This document shows, piece by piece, positions 9,601 through 18,583 of a DNA stretch of 64,000 nt. The notes under the pieces were generated by a model. The model saw only the letters and a program-made list of their open reading frames with translations, made no database searches and was not told the DNA's origin. This stretch comes from Bacteroidia bacterium (GTDB lineage: Bacteria > Bacteroidota > Bacteroidia > Chitinophagales > JAUHXS01), in NCBI GenBank assembly GCA_030426955.1, contig JAUHXS010000001.1, positions 270,661 to 334,660 of the forward strand, in the 5' to 3' direction. Made by a program: the position numbers and the translations under genes. The first letter of the stretch is position 1. Every line of letters begins with the position of its first letter.

Positions 9601-9834
9601 CGTTCAGAAAGGTTGGCTGATGGTTGGAAACTGCATATATATGAAAGAAGAGGCAATAAAATCTATGAGGGGCAAAACTGGGATGGAAACTTCAAAGGGA
9701 AGCCTATTAATGGTGTTGTAGTTGTGAGATTAGAAGCGGAGTCGCTTTACAAATTCAATGAGGCAAATATAGTAGACCCTAATGGTAAAGCAAAGGTCAT
9801 TTCAGAGATTCAGAATGTTTCTATTATTAGATAA
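6607..9834 (+). CDS. Large T9SS type-B sorted surface protein
   Basis: About 1075 residues. An open frame begins at a TTG at 6589, but the ATG at 6607 starts directly at the signal peptide (MKFIHFAKILFLSSFVLAFS) and is preferred. The N-terminal third includes a concanavalin-like or CUB-like region (IYYSKNFGGWTQ, RFLFRWTNDPSGG). Several Cys-containing Ig-like modules follow (CIGSGGGLGF, CEGQPQLFEL, CYGESVKLEF, CIGESININA). The last 85 residues form a gliding-motility-associated type-B CTD, with YYIPNAFSPNNNGNNDF then WDGNFKGKPINGVVVVRLE. Such proteins cross the outer membrane by T9SS and stay on the surface or are released. The ligand is unknown. The 3' end overlaps the convergent gene by 8 bases. 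Confidence 0.9.
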   Translation: MKFIHFAKILFLSSFVLAFSIVKSQTQYTLYEEDFEGATFNMLLNSADTFGNTGNNIWVVNDVYNGGGTYPNTIQQNVTSGGSITNAPTGRYLHIYNSSSAITNANYNTSAASDKIAVTTGICTNGFSNVKLGFFWLGDGSLNDHVEIYYSKNFGGWTQAPAGAPSGLTQYDGNNSLWQEETITDPNFGGADNLRFLFRWTNDPSGGANRISFAVDDISVVGEDASTATITASVASDSICIGSGGGLGFEISERLCSGTYQLWMDDNPGFTSPTQIGFPSIGTFQTGSGVWNINISFPPGTTPGCYYFRIDRLDQPAITGIVSGCVVAYDCPVTGVTAVPGKPLTLTHPPYPNDTTCRGSVMNMNFLSFGTFNVGNQYILEGDTTDNFNSPLLREVGRITDPNQYPSPLSPGSVGGLVPEDWPPGCDYRFRIRSTNPPAIFTIDGNYCVKACPIRTNDNNPVEVCVSDTVGSSITIPFIIDTTDNGVTFSPPNEFQAQLLDPMFFTIINTGVIGVEVDTASGTMTLNFPSGFDLSTVGLGPGSFFLRIISTNPSDPNNAHGTIVNLTVGHYIDNQTITKSIFNGFDYICANIANGQFSVFPVPNRFMQGSIYNYTFNGAPWVDGLPGGVTPIYNGPPGDIEICVQEVNNGCPGPWVCDTTLAIGPPDVMFEFPDPICEGQPQLFELDFAEGATYSWYIDDTLQPFSSHLAYLEFPEADETYTVRVVASNACGSGQFQRNVQVVSAPEIEITPDTFICYGESVKLEFLSGPEFGRYTWWEDSLFIAETKNITVTPDVTTVYWGKLDNAVGPEECDYNHQRMTVSVSPQLIVDSIVTICIGESININAYNGHIYTWIDPTNTLNDTTLESPIATPEITTTYTVIIEDTVYGCSVDEEVTVNVLDSMAEELILCHLEEREISAPDGGMSYNWSTGDTTKTIVVVGDNNNPDYAVFVDMVGPNNCTTTKTYYIETTEECDPIYYIPNAFSPNNNGNNDFLSIRSERLADGWKLHIYERRGNKIYEGQNWDGNFKGKPINGVVVVRLEAESLYKFNEANIVDPNGKAKVISEIQNVSIIR

Positions 9835-11089
9835 AAAGGATATTTGAATCCTTACTACTCATTTGTTTTGCACTTATTACAAAAAGTATAATTATTAACG
9901 GTTGTACTGGAACTCTAAAGCGAGAGCTAACTTCTGCTCCTGAAGATAAAAGAGCAAAGTATATAATTACTGTGATTACAAAGGATATGAATAATCGCTC
10001 CTGAAGATTGTTATTGCTAAAGCATTTTATTGCTAGCAAGAAGCACCCCAATATCAGTAATAACTGTATGAAAAGTTGATAGCCCATTGATAGCTTCAGT
10101 ATCCAATGGTTTCTGTCTATTGCCATTATTTTGCTTGACAGTCCCCTATCTGGTACGAAAAAAAATTTCAAGAAATAATATACTGTATTTTTAGCAAGTA
10201 AATAAGGGTGGCTCACGAATATATTAAAAGCCTTTTCTATTTGGTATTGGCTTATCTTATCAGGTTTATAATAGTACTCTACACGGAATTTTTTCACAAG
10301 TTCATCCCAATACTCAGCTTGAATAGTCTCTATTGGTTTTTCTGTAACGTCAGAAGCTATTTCTGCTGCTCTATAATACAATAAGTTTGTGCTACCAATG
10401 GTACTAATGAATACTGAGCCAAAAGCATTGTAATTTCTTATTAACCATGGCATAAGTGTTAAAATAGACATCAGAACCATTAATACACTTTTAATTGCAT
10501 TCTTTTTCAAATATAAAAGGCATAATAGCATGATAATAGGTAAGAACATGGCAATTGGCTTGCATAAAATACAAAGGGAAGACAGAATACCTAGCATCAT
10601 AAAATTTTGTGTACAACTATTTTTTATTACCAGCCAAAACACATAAACATTTACTAATAATAAGAAGGTAAATAGTGCCTCTGTCATAATCGTATTGCCA
10701 ATAAGAATAGATGGGATATCGATTAAGTAAATACTTGCTCCTATTTTAGCAAACCTATAATCATTACTGCTCATTTTCAGGATCAGGTTATATACGATCA
10801 GGGCTGTTAATAAAGATAGTATCGCCTGAAAGAATATCACAACAAACTCATTCCTTAAAGCACCACTTATAAGCAATGGGTACAATGGGACTCTGGTATG
10901 ATCGGGCATATATGGTTCAACAAGGCTAAGACTAAACCCATGACCAGCTGAAATATTATTTGAAAGCGTTAAATAACGATATGAATCAAACAGTAAGAAT
11001 CCATCTGAATTCTGATAGTGCATTATTGTTAATAATAATAGCCGAGCTAAAATGCCTATTATAAAAACATATCGTAAACGAACATTCAT
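9827..11089 (-). CDS. GT39/ArnT-like membrane glycosyltransferase
   Basis: About 420 residues from ATG 11089; a TTG 18 bases upstream is in frame but adds only SNIFK-type residues before the Met. It has roughly ten membrane helices and the GT-C fold pattern. An acidic first periplasmic loop (DGFLLFDSYRYLTLSNNI) carries the expected Asp. Later features are TRVPLYPLLISG, NTIMTEALFTFLLL and LCKPIAMFLPI, as in PMT_2-type (family 39) glycosyltransferases, which move sugars from polyprenyl-phosphate carriers to lipids or proteins. Acceptor and sugar are unknown. It is not in a recognisable glycan cluster and may modify surface proteins encoded nearby. Confidence 0.8.
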   Translation of the reverse strand: MNVRLRYVFIIGILARLLLLTIMHYQNSDGFLLFDSYRYLTLSNNISAGHGFSLSLVEPYMPDHTRVPLYPLLISGALRNEFVVIFFQAILSLLTALIVYNLILKMSSNDYRFAKIGASIYLIDIPSILIGNTIMTEALFTFLLLVNVYVFWLVIKNSCTQNFMMLGILSSLCILCKPIAMFLPIIMLLCLLYLKKNAIKSVLMVLMSILTLMPWLIRNYNAFGSVFISTIGSTNLLYYRAAEIASDVTEKPIETIQAEYWDELVKKFRVEYYYKPDKISQYQIEKAFNIFVSHPYLLAKNTVYYFLKFFFVPDRGLSSKIMAIDRNHWILKLSMGYQLFIQLLLILGCFLLAIKCFSNNNLQERLFISFVITVIIYFALLSSGAEVSSRFRVPVQPLIIILFVISAKQMSSKDSNILFI

Positions 11090-11166
11090 CTTAAAAATAT
11101 TGCTCAACTCCTTCTTGATAGTTAAATAATATATCGTTTAAAAATACATTATATTTATGTTAATAG

Positions 11167-12648
11167 ATGAAAACTGTATCCGATAACATTTTTGTACTCA
11201 TCAAGTCTCTTACAAAAAATGAGAAGAGGTACTTCAAAAGATTTGCAGGCATTCATGTAAAAGGTAATACAAATAATTATATAAAGCTTTTTGACGCGGT
11301 AGATAAACAAAAGGACAAATATGATGAAAGGAAGTTAAGACAATCACTTAAAGGGGAAACATTTTTATCTCAGCTTTCTAGAGAAAAAAATTACCTATTC
11401 AATGTTATTCTAAAATCGCTAAGAACATATCATACGAACATAAGTATTTCTGTTACAATCCGAAATCAACTCAACAACGCTGAGATTTTATATGAAAAAG
11501 GACAGTATGATCTAAGTTTTAATACTTTAAAAGAAGCAAAAAAGCTAGCAACTCTGGTAGGGAGCTTTCACGATAACCTTAGTGCTACTTTCATTGAACG
11601 AGGGTTAGCCATGCAAACAAAGAAAATTGATATAAAGGAAGTTATAAACCGACGAAAAGAGTTAGTTAAAGGCTTAGAAACTCATTTAATCCAAGAGGAA
11701 GTCTTTTACTTAATAGTGGACTATCGGTCGAAATTTGGTCAGCCAAAAAACAAATCTCAAGAAAAAAAACTTTTTAATTATATCAATATAAAGTCACTAG
11801 AGTACATAAAATATGATAATCTGGATTACAGAAATAAACAAATGTATAACCTAATCTATATAGCACTCGGTCACTTACTGAATGATACTAAGCTGAATTA
11901 CAAATACAGCAAAAAAATGCTAGTGCTTTATGAGGAGTACCCTAAAGCTAAAAAGCTAGATGAATTATCTTATTTAAATGCCTATCAAAATATTTTGTTA
12001 TCCTGTATCCAAAATGGTAAATATGAAGAAGGCTTATTTTATCTTAAGAAGACAGAGAAGATAAAGCTAAGTAATGAGAATACAATACTAAAACAAAAGG
12101 GTATTTGTCTATTATATGGTGTAAACCTGTATTTAAGAATGGAAAAATATAATGAAGGTGTTGTCTTCTTTGAAAGCTTTAAAAGTAATTTAGAAAACTA
12201 CTTGAATGCTTTAGGCAAAGCTCAAAAGGTAGGGTTGTATCAAAATATTTCATTGTTATATTTTGCAGTCGAGAACTATAATAAATCCTTGGACTGGATC
12301 AATGATACTTTAAATGGTTTTGAAGCAACTGATAATGTTAACTCAATACTAATAACAAGAATTTTAGAAATAGTACTCCATTATCAACTAGGAAATTCCT
12401 TTTTGCTGGAAAATAAAATTCCAAGTCTCAAGAGATTTATAAAAAAATACGATTTAGAGAATATAGTTACTACATCTATCATTGAATACTATTCAGCTAT
12501 AAATAATACGGGGCACCGTAAATCAAATTCTGCTAACGAAGAAAGAAATAATCTATTAACGAGACTAAATGAAATATCTAAAAGTAAATCCCATCATATT
12601 TATCTATTCTCAGACTTGCTTATAAAAGATTTGCAAAAGTCTAAATAG
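11167..12648 (+). CDS. Alpha-helical TPR-like hypothetical protein
   Basis: A 493-residue cytoplasmic protein without a signal peptide or membrane segment. The start (MKTVSDNIFVLIKSLTKNEK) precedes a basic region (RYFKRFAGIHVKG) and then regular helical hairpins resembling TPR or SEL1 repeats, such as ILYEKGQYDLSFNTLKEAKK and LLSCIQNGKYEEGLFYLKK. I recognise this as a family seen in Bacteroidota without known function. It is divergent from the glycosyltransferase gene and is followed by the convergent T9SS type-A gene. Confidence 0.65.
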   Translation: MKTVSDNIFVLIKSLTKNEKRYFKRFAGIHVKGNTNNYIKLFDAVDKQKDKYDERKLRQSLKGETFLSQLSREKNYLFNVILKSLRTYHTNISISVTIRNQLNNAEILYEKGQYDLSFNTLKEAKKLATLVGSFHDNLSATFIERGLAMQTKKIDIKEVINRRKELVKGLETHLIQEEVFYLIVDYRSKFGQPKNKSQEKKLFNYINIKSLEYIKYDNLDYRNKQMYNLIYIALGHLLNDTKLNYKYSKKMLVLYEEYPKAKKLDELSYLNAYQNILLSCIQNGKYEEGLFYLKKTEKIKLSNENTILKQKGICLLYGVNLYLRMEKYNEGVVFFESFKSNLENYLNALGKAQKVGLYQNISLLYFAVENYNKSLDWINDTLNGFEATDNVNSILITRILEIVLHYQLGNSFLLENKIPSLKRFIKKYDLENIVTTSIIEYYSAINNTGHRKSNSANEERNNLLTRLNEISKSKSHHIYLFSDLLIKDLQKSK

Positions 12649-12685
12649 AGCAACTTTTTCTACCGTATTACTTATTATAAGATAA

Positions 12686-15600
12686 CTAAAGCTTAGAAAA
12701 TTTAATAATGTGAACATCCTCCCCTTCCTTCACCCTGACATAGTACAGACCTGAGGCTAATTCTGATATATCTATAGAATAAAGTGACTTGTCTCTTTTC
12801 AATTCTAATGGTAATAACTCATTTCCAGCTAGGTCATAAATAGACATTTTGTCGACTCCATGCTCTAAATATATATTCACATTGTTGCTCGTCGGATTTG
12901 GGTAAACCGAGATAAAGTTATTGTCATCTTTAAAATCAACCCATAATGGCTCCACAACCGTAATGGTATCTTTAAAAGAATCTGAACAACCAACACCTAT
13001 AACATTCAGGCTTACTACATAAGTTCCCCTATCCGAATAGGTACTAGTAGCACCTCCCCTTTCTGTACTCTGGGTACCGTTGCCAAAATTCCAACGATAT
13101 TCGTAAAGACTATCAATAATAATTGGATTAAAAGACACAGATTCATTCTCGTTAATCAAGTTTACGCTAGATGCGAAGCCAGCATCTATTTCATTTATAC
13201 GCAAAACTAATTTTCTAAGTCCTTTTCCTGAACTATCTAATGTTGCAAAGAATCGATAAGTAGAATCATTTCTTATATCAACCTCTATATTAAGTTCTGA
13301 ATCTTCTAAGGTGATACAATACTTAGAAGGAAATGAAGCCAATCCAGAAAAATCGAGTTCAAAAGTATCTTCTATAGAATACTGCAACTCAATCGGCATT
13401 CCATATCCATTAATAACATCTGCAGTCCCAATACTATTAACAGAGAGCCTTGAGCTATTAGTGTTGGACATGGTATAAAGATTAGGCATACCTGATACCT
13501 CTGATAATATTTTATAAGCATCTAGATTTGCATCTATCTGTTCTGTTGCATCCTCATGTATTCTAATAATGGACTCATCTACTCCATCATTTAAGCTTAT
13601 ACGCATAATGTGCTCTTCCTTTATTGTCTTAAAGAACGGAGTTGACGAAGCTGAAGTCGCTTCTCTATTTATTGTCAAACCAGGACTAGCTGCATTAGCT
13701 TTTACGAAAAAGGCTTGTCCAGGAGCAATAAATTCAGTTCCACCATTTGTTCCTATACCACTCACATACGAAGCATATTGACCAACATCCGCTCGCCATA
13801 TGTATGTAGCATTATTTAAGTTTGTTTTAGTCCATCCAGTACCAGAAGTCCAATCTAGAACAGAAGGATAAGGGTTTGCAACCAAGTTCCATCCATCATT
13901 TAAAGCATCTCCATTATCAGTGTATTGGATATTAAAGTTAGCATCAGAAAAGTCTGTTGCTCCAACTAAATCTACTGTAAGGGGTAAATCAGGGCCGAGT
14001 CCATAAGAGGTATATCCGTTCTGAAAGATATAAGCGCCATATCCCACACCTCTATCTAAAGTTTTAGAAGTGTTAGAAATTAATGTCCAGCCTGTATCGT
14101 TGCTTGCCCCATCTAATGATTCATCATACCATTGAACACTTGTCCATGTTCCACTCCAAGGGTCTGCTGTTCCACCAGAAATGGCAATATCAAAGTCATC
14201 TAACCAATCTGCTATAGTTTGACCCGCTACAGGAGCAGATAGATATCTATATCCCTCGGTAGTACCTGATAGATATCTCTGAAAGGTTAAATCTCCAGTT
14301 ATTGTTCCTGTTGCACCATTTCCTGCATCAACTCTCGCCGTACCAGATGCATCTGATAACAGTACAAATGAATTGCCTGAACTTACGTCTAAAACACCAT
14401 TTGTAAGTGTCAAAACGTTTATTATCGTATCATTACTTCCACTTAAGGTTGAAACACCTGAAGCATTATTGATAACTAAGTCATAAAAGCTTATATCTCC
14501 CGATATTGTCTGTGCCGAGGTTCCATTAAAAGCGACAACACCTGTCTCATCATAGTCACCATTAATAATTAGATTTCCTGATAAGGTTAATTGATTTGAT
14601 GCTAATGTTAATTGACCTCCATTTTCTACTTCAAGGCTTTTAATGTTTTGGTCTGATGGAAAGGTTACATTATGACCGCTCTGTATCCTAGCATCGTTTG
14701 TATTTGATGGAGTTACTCCTCCTAGCCAAGTCGCTCCTGTAAGCCAGCTACCGCTATTTGCTGATATAAATAAAATTGAATTTGCTCCTGTAAATTCACC
14801 AAACTCATCAGCAGTAACCGTTGCAGACAATCTATTGGTTGACGTAATTGTAGCGTTATAGGTAACCCAGCCTCCTATTGAAGCCTCTTTTCTAGTAACC
14901 ATTTCAGATTCTGCACCCACTATCTTCGCATCTGCATATTCTAGCACAATATCATAGTTTATTGAAGACAAATCATTAGAGCTTACATCCCAGTACATAT
15001 CAGTATAACTCGTTGGGTCTCCAATATCGGGATGTTTACTATTATTCACTCTTACAGCAATATAAGGAGTCGCACCAAGAACAGTACCCACATTTAAGTC
15101 TATAAAAACTGGAGTGTAGTTTGAATTATCACCTACAGGATAAGTAAAAGTGCTTCCATCAGCAACGGTATAATCCTTACGCAATTCACCAGTACCATTT
15201 GCCTGAATATAGGAGGTAGAAGTTGGCGTTGTTATGATAGCATTTGCACCTAAGGTTAGGTTACTTGCACCTAAGATTATCCTACCTGTTTTGAAAACAA
15301 TGTTTTGAGTAATGCTCAAGTTGTTAGATAACGTAAAACCATTAATATTGTCTACTTCTAAATAACTTAATGTGATTGCAGGTTGATTAGTAGGGGAACT
15401 CGTGCCAAGAGATATCCAAACACTATCACCTGAAGAAGGTGTTTGACCATCATCCCAGTTACAAGCATCTGTCCAGTCAGTGCTTACAGCACCAGTCCAA
15501 AGTCCATGCTGTCCACCAGCGGAACCAATTATATTAACAGAATCAACATTTGAAGTATCACTTCCACAAACAGAACTTGCAACTAGACGATAATAGGTGG

Positions 15601-17731
15601 TTGCCGTCAATGCTGGAGTAGTATAAATAATATTATTAGCTCCTGAAATATTGCTAAAGCTTACATTATCCGTCGAAGTTTGCCATTGTAATGTTGTACC
15701 TGAGGCACCTTCTGCCCTCATAATGGTTGTCCCATTAATACACACTTGATCATCATCTCCAAAGTTTACCCCACCAGAAACACAAGGTTCAAATTTAACA
15801 TCTGCATAACCATACATTGCTGTATTGGTAGTAATATTGGGCATAGCATTACTGCTACTTCTATAGGTTGAATGTGTAATATTTAAATGGTTTGAAACAA
15901 CAGGTGTATTAAAACCATTTTTATAAACACCGCTAGATTGATTGTCTAATCTCACAGCAACGACGTACTGATTCCCTGAAGTTATACTCACTGGAGTAAT
16001 GGAAGTGTATGCCCAATCCCTAGATCCTATTACTGATACTGAGGCTAAAACAGTTCCTGCTGGATAAGCATATAGCCTTACGGTATGAGCCACGCCATCC
16101 CTCCAATTACCACCCAATTCTGTAATTTGACCACTTTTTAAAGCCGTAAACCTATAACCCATGTTATAGTTCCAATTCTGGTTTTCTGCGGTTTCGTCAA
16201 TTTGAGTATATTGAAGTGGGTGAAATGGGTCTATCACTTCTATACCGATAGACTCTGAAGTATCCCCGCCACAGTTTGTTGTCGTCAAAACTGTTCTATA
16301 ATAAGTCGTACTCGTTAACGCTCCCGTATTAAGTGTAGAATCCGTCGCACCAGAAATATCTGAAAAAGATACATTATCAGAAGATATCTGCCACTTTATG
16401 CTGCCAGTATTATCTACCGCCGTCAAAACAGTGCTATCTCCAGTCTCCACTATTTGCTGATCTGCAACAATCAATCCTGCAAAATCACAAGGCTCAAAAC
16501 GAATATCAGCCATTCCATACATATAGTTAGTCACAATATTGGTGGGCATAGCATTACTATTACTTAGATACGTTGCATTTGTTATTGTAATTCCAACAGA
16601 AGATAGAGGAGTAGCAAATAAGGCATAATATCCACTAGATTGGTTATTTAATCTGGCCGCAACAACATATTGATTTCCATTAGTTATACTTACTGGTGTA
16701 ATAGCTTCGTATGTCCAATCTCCAGTACCTTGAACGTTAACGGTAGCTAAAACAGTTCCTGCTGGATAAGCATATAAACGAACGGTGTGCGTAACGCCAT
16801 TTCTCCAACGCCCACCTAGCTCTGTAATTTCTCCATCTTTGTTAGCAGTAAAGCGATAGCCCATATTGTAATTCCAATTCTGGTCAGTTCCTGTTAGCTC
16901 AGGATTAGTTGCTTGTAAAGGATAAAATGCTTCGATAACTTCTATCTTTACTGATTCAGAAGTATCAGAGCCACAAGCACCTGATGTTATATACGTCCTG
17001 TAATACATCGATGAATCTAAAGCTCCTGTATTTAAAACAGCTCCTGTGGCTCCCAGAATATTGGTAAAAGAACTGTTGTCTGGTGAAGATTGCCATTGAA
17101 TACTACCCTCATTGCCTAATACCGTTAGCGTAGTATTATTTCCTCTTACGATCTCATAATCATCAGCTGTAATATTGCCAGCATAAGAACAAGGTTCGAA
17201 TGTAATATCAGCTTGTCCATACATAGTCGCTGTTATCAAGTTCGTGGGCATTGCATTACTATTATACTGATACCCTGAACCACTTACGGTAACTCCTCCC
17301 GAAGAAAAAGGAGCAGAAACACCAGTTGAATATAAACCGCTTGATTGACTATTTAGTCTAACTGCAACAAAATATTGATTGCCAGCTGTCAAAGAAACTG
17401 TAGAAATATTTTGATACACCCATGTAGAAGATCCTGCACCAGTAACAGATACAGATGCCAACTGAGTGCCCGCTGGATAACTATATAATCGAACAGTGTG
17501 TGAGACACCGCTTCTCCATCTACCTCCTAGCTGAGTTACATTGCCATCCACCTCAGCTGTAAAACGATAACCCATGTTGTAGTTCCAATTTTGATCTTCA
17601 GCTGCTATAGCAAGATTCTCTTCTTGAAGTGGGTTAGTTTGGGCATTGGCAAATACTATTGTAAAAGCAAAAAGCATTGCACTTACGATGTAATTAAATA
17701 AAAAGTTATATCTCATTATTGTTGCTCTCAT
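12686..17731 (-). CDS. Giant T9SS type-A sorted protein with three DUF4082-like repeats
   Basis: 1681 residues from ATG 17731; a second ATG at 17716 (MRYNFLFNYIVSAML) gives a more normal signal peptide. After the signal come three units of about 235 residues (roughly 35-265, 275-500 and 510-740). Each has a DUF4082-like domain (QNWNYNMGYRFTA, HTVRLYAYPAGT, SITNGNQYVVAARL, ending FEPC) and an Ig-like domain (SIQWQSSPDNSSF). The middle has beta-helix or LTD-like strands beginning DWTDACNWDDGQTPSSGD. A PKD domain lies near 1560-1610 (YRWNFGNGTQSTERGG). The end is a type-A CTD (ISVYPNPTSNNVNIYL, LASGLYYVRVKEG). It is probably a secreted adhesin or matrix protein. Confidence 0.9.
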   Translation of the reverse strand: MRATIMRYNFLFNYIVSAMLFAFTIVFANAQTNPLQEENLAIAAEDQNWNYNMGYRFTAEVDGNVTQLGGRWRSGVSHTVRLYSYPAGTQLASVSVTGAGSSTWVYQNISTVSLTAGNQYFVAVRLNSQSSGLYSTGVSAPFSSGGVTVSGSGYQYNSNAMPTNLITATMYGQADITFEPCSYAGNITADDYEIVRGNNTTLTVLGNEGSIQWQSSPDNSSFTNILGATGAVLNTGALDSSMYYRTYITSGACGSDTSESVKIEVIEAFYPLQATNPELTGTDQNWNYNMGYRFTANKDGEITELGGRWRNGVTHTVRLYAYPAGTVLATVNVQGTGDWTYEAITPVSITNGNQYVVAARLNNQSSGYYALFATPLSSVGITITNATYLSNSNAMPTNIVTNYMYGMADIRFEPCDFAGLIVADQQIVETGDSTVLTAVDNTGSIKWQISSDNVSFSDISGATDSTLNTGALTSTTYYRTVLTTTNCGGDTSESIGIEVIDPFHPLQYTQIDETAENQNWNYNMGYRFTALKSGQITELGGNWRDGVAHTVRLYAYPAGTVLASVSVIGSRDWAYTSITPVSITSGNQYVVAVRLDNQSSGVYKNGFNTPVVSNHLNITHSTYRSSSNAMPNITTNTAMYGYADVKFEPCVSGGVNFGDDDQVCINGTTIMRAEGASGTTLQWQTSTDNVSFSNISGANNIIYTTPALTATTYYRLVASSVCGSDTSNVDSVNIIGSAGGQHGLWTGAVSTDWTDACNWDDGQTPSSGDSVWISLGTSSPTNQPAITLSYLEVDNINGFTLSNNLSITQNIVFKTGRIILGASNLTLGANAIITTPTSTSYIQANGTGELRKDYTVADGSTFTYPVGDNSNYTPVFIDLNVGTVLGATPYIAVRVNNSKHPDIGDPTSYTDMYWDVSSNDLSSINYDIVLEYADAKIVGAESEMVTRKEASIGGWVTYNATITSTNRLSATVTADEFGEFTGANSILFISANSGSWLTGATWLGGVTPSNTNDARIQSGHNVTFPSDQNIKSLEVENGGQLTLASNQLTLSGNLIINGDYDETGVVAFNGTSAQTISGDISFYDLVINNASGVSTLSGSNDTIINVLTLTNGVLDVSSGNSFVLLSDASGTARVDAGNGATGTITGDLTFQRYLSGTTEGYRYLSAPVAGQTIADWLDDFDIAISGGTADPWSGTWTSVQWYDESLDGASNDTGWTLISNTSKTLDRGVGYGAYIFQNGYTSYGLGPDLPLTVDLVGATDFSDANFNIQYTDNGDALNDGWNLVANPYPSVLDWTSGTGWTKTNLNNATYIWRADVGQYASYVSGIGTNGGTEFIAPGQAFFVKANAASPGLTINREATSASSTPFFKTIKEEHIMRISLNDGVDESIIRIHEDATEQIDANLDAYKILSEVSGMPNLYTMSNTNSSRLSVNSIGTADVINGYGMPIELQYSIEDTFELDFSGLASFPSKYCITLEDSELNIEVDIRNDSTYRFFATLDSSGKGLRKLVLRINEIDAGFASSVNLINENESVSFNPIIIDSLYEYRWNFGNGTQSTERGGATSTYSDRGTYVVSLNVIGVGCSDSFKDTITVVEPLWVDFKDDNNFISVYPNPTSNNVNIYLEHGVDKMSIYDLAGNELLPLELKRDKSLYSIDISELASGLYYVRVKEGEDVHIIKFSKL

Positions 17732-17860
17732 ACTCTATACTTTAGCAAACTTAATTAACAACAAACATACATTGACTATTATTACGTATTTTTACTTAAA
17801 AAGTTGCACTATAGGCACATATTTATTGGCATTATACATAAACAATACAATGACAGAACC

Positions 17861-18277
17861 TTAACGAAACAAAGATGTCAGCTTATTCCATATAGATGCT
17901 GACTTATGGGCGTTTCTCTTTATATATTTTATGATGTTATCATACCCATCATCATCTTTAGCAAAAAAATCAGTTGCACCGTATTCTAATGTCGCATTCT
18001 TAACCTCTGGATCTGTATAATTTGACAACATCAAAACTGTTGTCTCAATGCTTTTGTTTTTAATTTTTTTTAATACCTCAAGACCTGTCGTTGTTTGAAG
18101 TGAGTAGTCCAAAATTATCAAGTCTGGGTTATGATACATATTCTTGATAGCTCCTTCTGGATTCACAAAACTCATAACCTGACACCCTTTTACCGCATCA
18201 GCAATATATTCTTCTAGCAGCCCTGAACTTTCTGGATCATCATCAATACAAAAAATCAAATATGGTTCTCCCCTCAT
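17861..18277 (-). CDS. Stand-alone response-regulator receiver protein
   Basis: A 138-residue single receiver domain. The acidic pocket is FCIDDDPES (Asp12-14), the phosphoacceptor is Asp57 in LIILDYSL, the switch residue is Ser85 in LMLSNYTD, and the conserved lysine is Lys107 in FFAKDDD. There is no DNA-binding output domain; the remaining C-terminus (KRNAHKSASIWNKLTSLF) is a short amphipathic helix. Such CheY-like proteins act through protein contact or phosphorelay. No histidine kinase is encoded in this window, so its partner is unknown. Confidence 0.9.
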   Translation of the reverse strand: MRGEPYLIFCIDDDPESSGLLEEYIADAVKGCQVMSFVNPEGAIKNMYHNPDLIILDYSLQTTTGLEVLKKIKNKSIETTVLMLSNYTDPEVKNATLEYGATDFFAKDDDGYDNIIKYIKRNAHKSASIWNKLTSLFR

Positions 18278-18437
18278 TTTCTAAGTCTTTACAATCGTGA
18301 AATATAAGCAAATCAAGTCAATCTGCACATTGTTTTTCGATAAATGCATCAGAAAATCTGATAAAATGGCTTGTATTAAAGAAATAAGATTTCTTTATAA
18401 GTCAACAAAGGAAAATCTAGCTTTTTCATGATTAATA

Positions 18438-18478
18438 GTTTCATAAAAATTATATCTTTGTGCTGGAGACGTGTCAGA
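18438..18478 (+). repeat. Direct repeat: duplicated promoter and 5' end of tRNA-Ser
   Basis: Positions 18453-18478 are identical over 26 bases to 18856-18881. The preceding 15 bases (18438-18452) match 18841-18855 with a few changes, at a constant offset of 403. The identical part contains TATCTTTG, a perfect Bacteroidota -7 box, and the first 14 bases of tRNA-Ser (GGAGACGTGTCAGA). After that the sequence diverges. The result looks like a 403-bp insertion or duplication that places the nuclease gene behind a copy of the tRNA promoter. Confidence 0.85.
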
Positions 18479-18479
18479 T

Positions 18480-18554
18480 CCGTCTTTACTGGCTTTAAGC
18501 CAGCCAGCCGAGATAAAGTGGTCGCCTGCCTCGGCTCGAAGTAATGAGAGACGG
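18480..18554 (+). other. Predicted three-way-junction leader RNA before the GIY-YIG gene
   Basis: Three perfect stems nest together. CCGTCT (18480-18485) pairs with AGACGG (18549-18554) as the closing stem. CTGGCTT (18489-18495) with AAGCCAG (18497-18503) forms the first inner hairpin. AGCCGAG (18506-18512) with CTCGGCT (18530-18536) forms the second. The segment is much richer in G+C than its flanks. It would be the 5' leader of a transcript begun at the duplicated tRNA promoter. Pairing was read by eye and no energy was calculated. Confidence 0.5.
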
Positions 18555-18583
18555 GAATGAGGTAGCAAGTTAAAATTTTATAT

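Larger units (their letters stand above)
18278..18583. other. 306-base non-coding stretch holding a tRNA-Ser promoter/5' duplicate and a structured leader
   Basis: The left part (18278-18430) is AT-rich and shows nothing I can name beyond the upstream region of the receiver gene. From about 18438 it matches the region upstream of the intact tRNA-Ser, and from 18480 to 18555 it holds GC-rich inverted repeats unlike its surroundings. Both are listed separately. Confidence 0.7.

Noticed and set aside
18465-18540. A complete second tRNA in the duplicated segment
   Set aside because: Only the first 14 bases match tRNA-Ser. No anticodon arm or T arm follows, so it is a fragment and not a tRNA gene.
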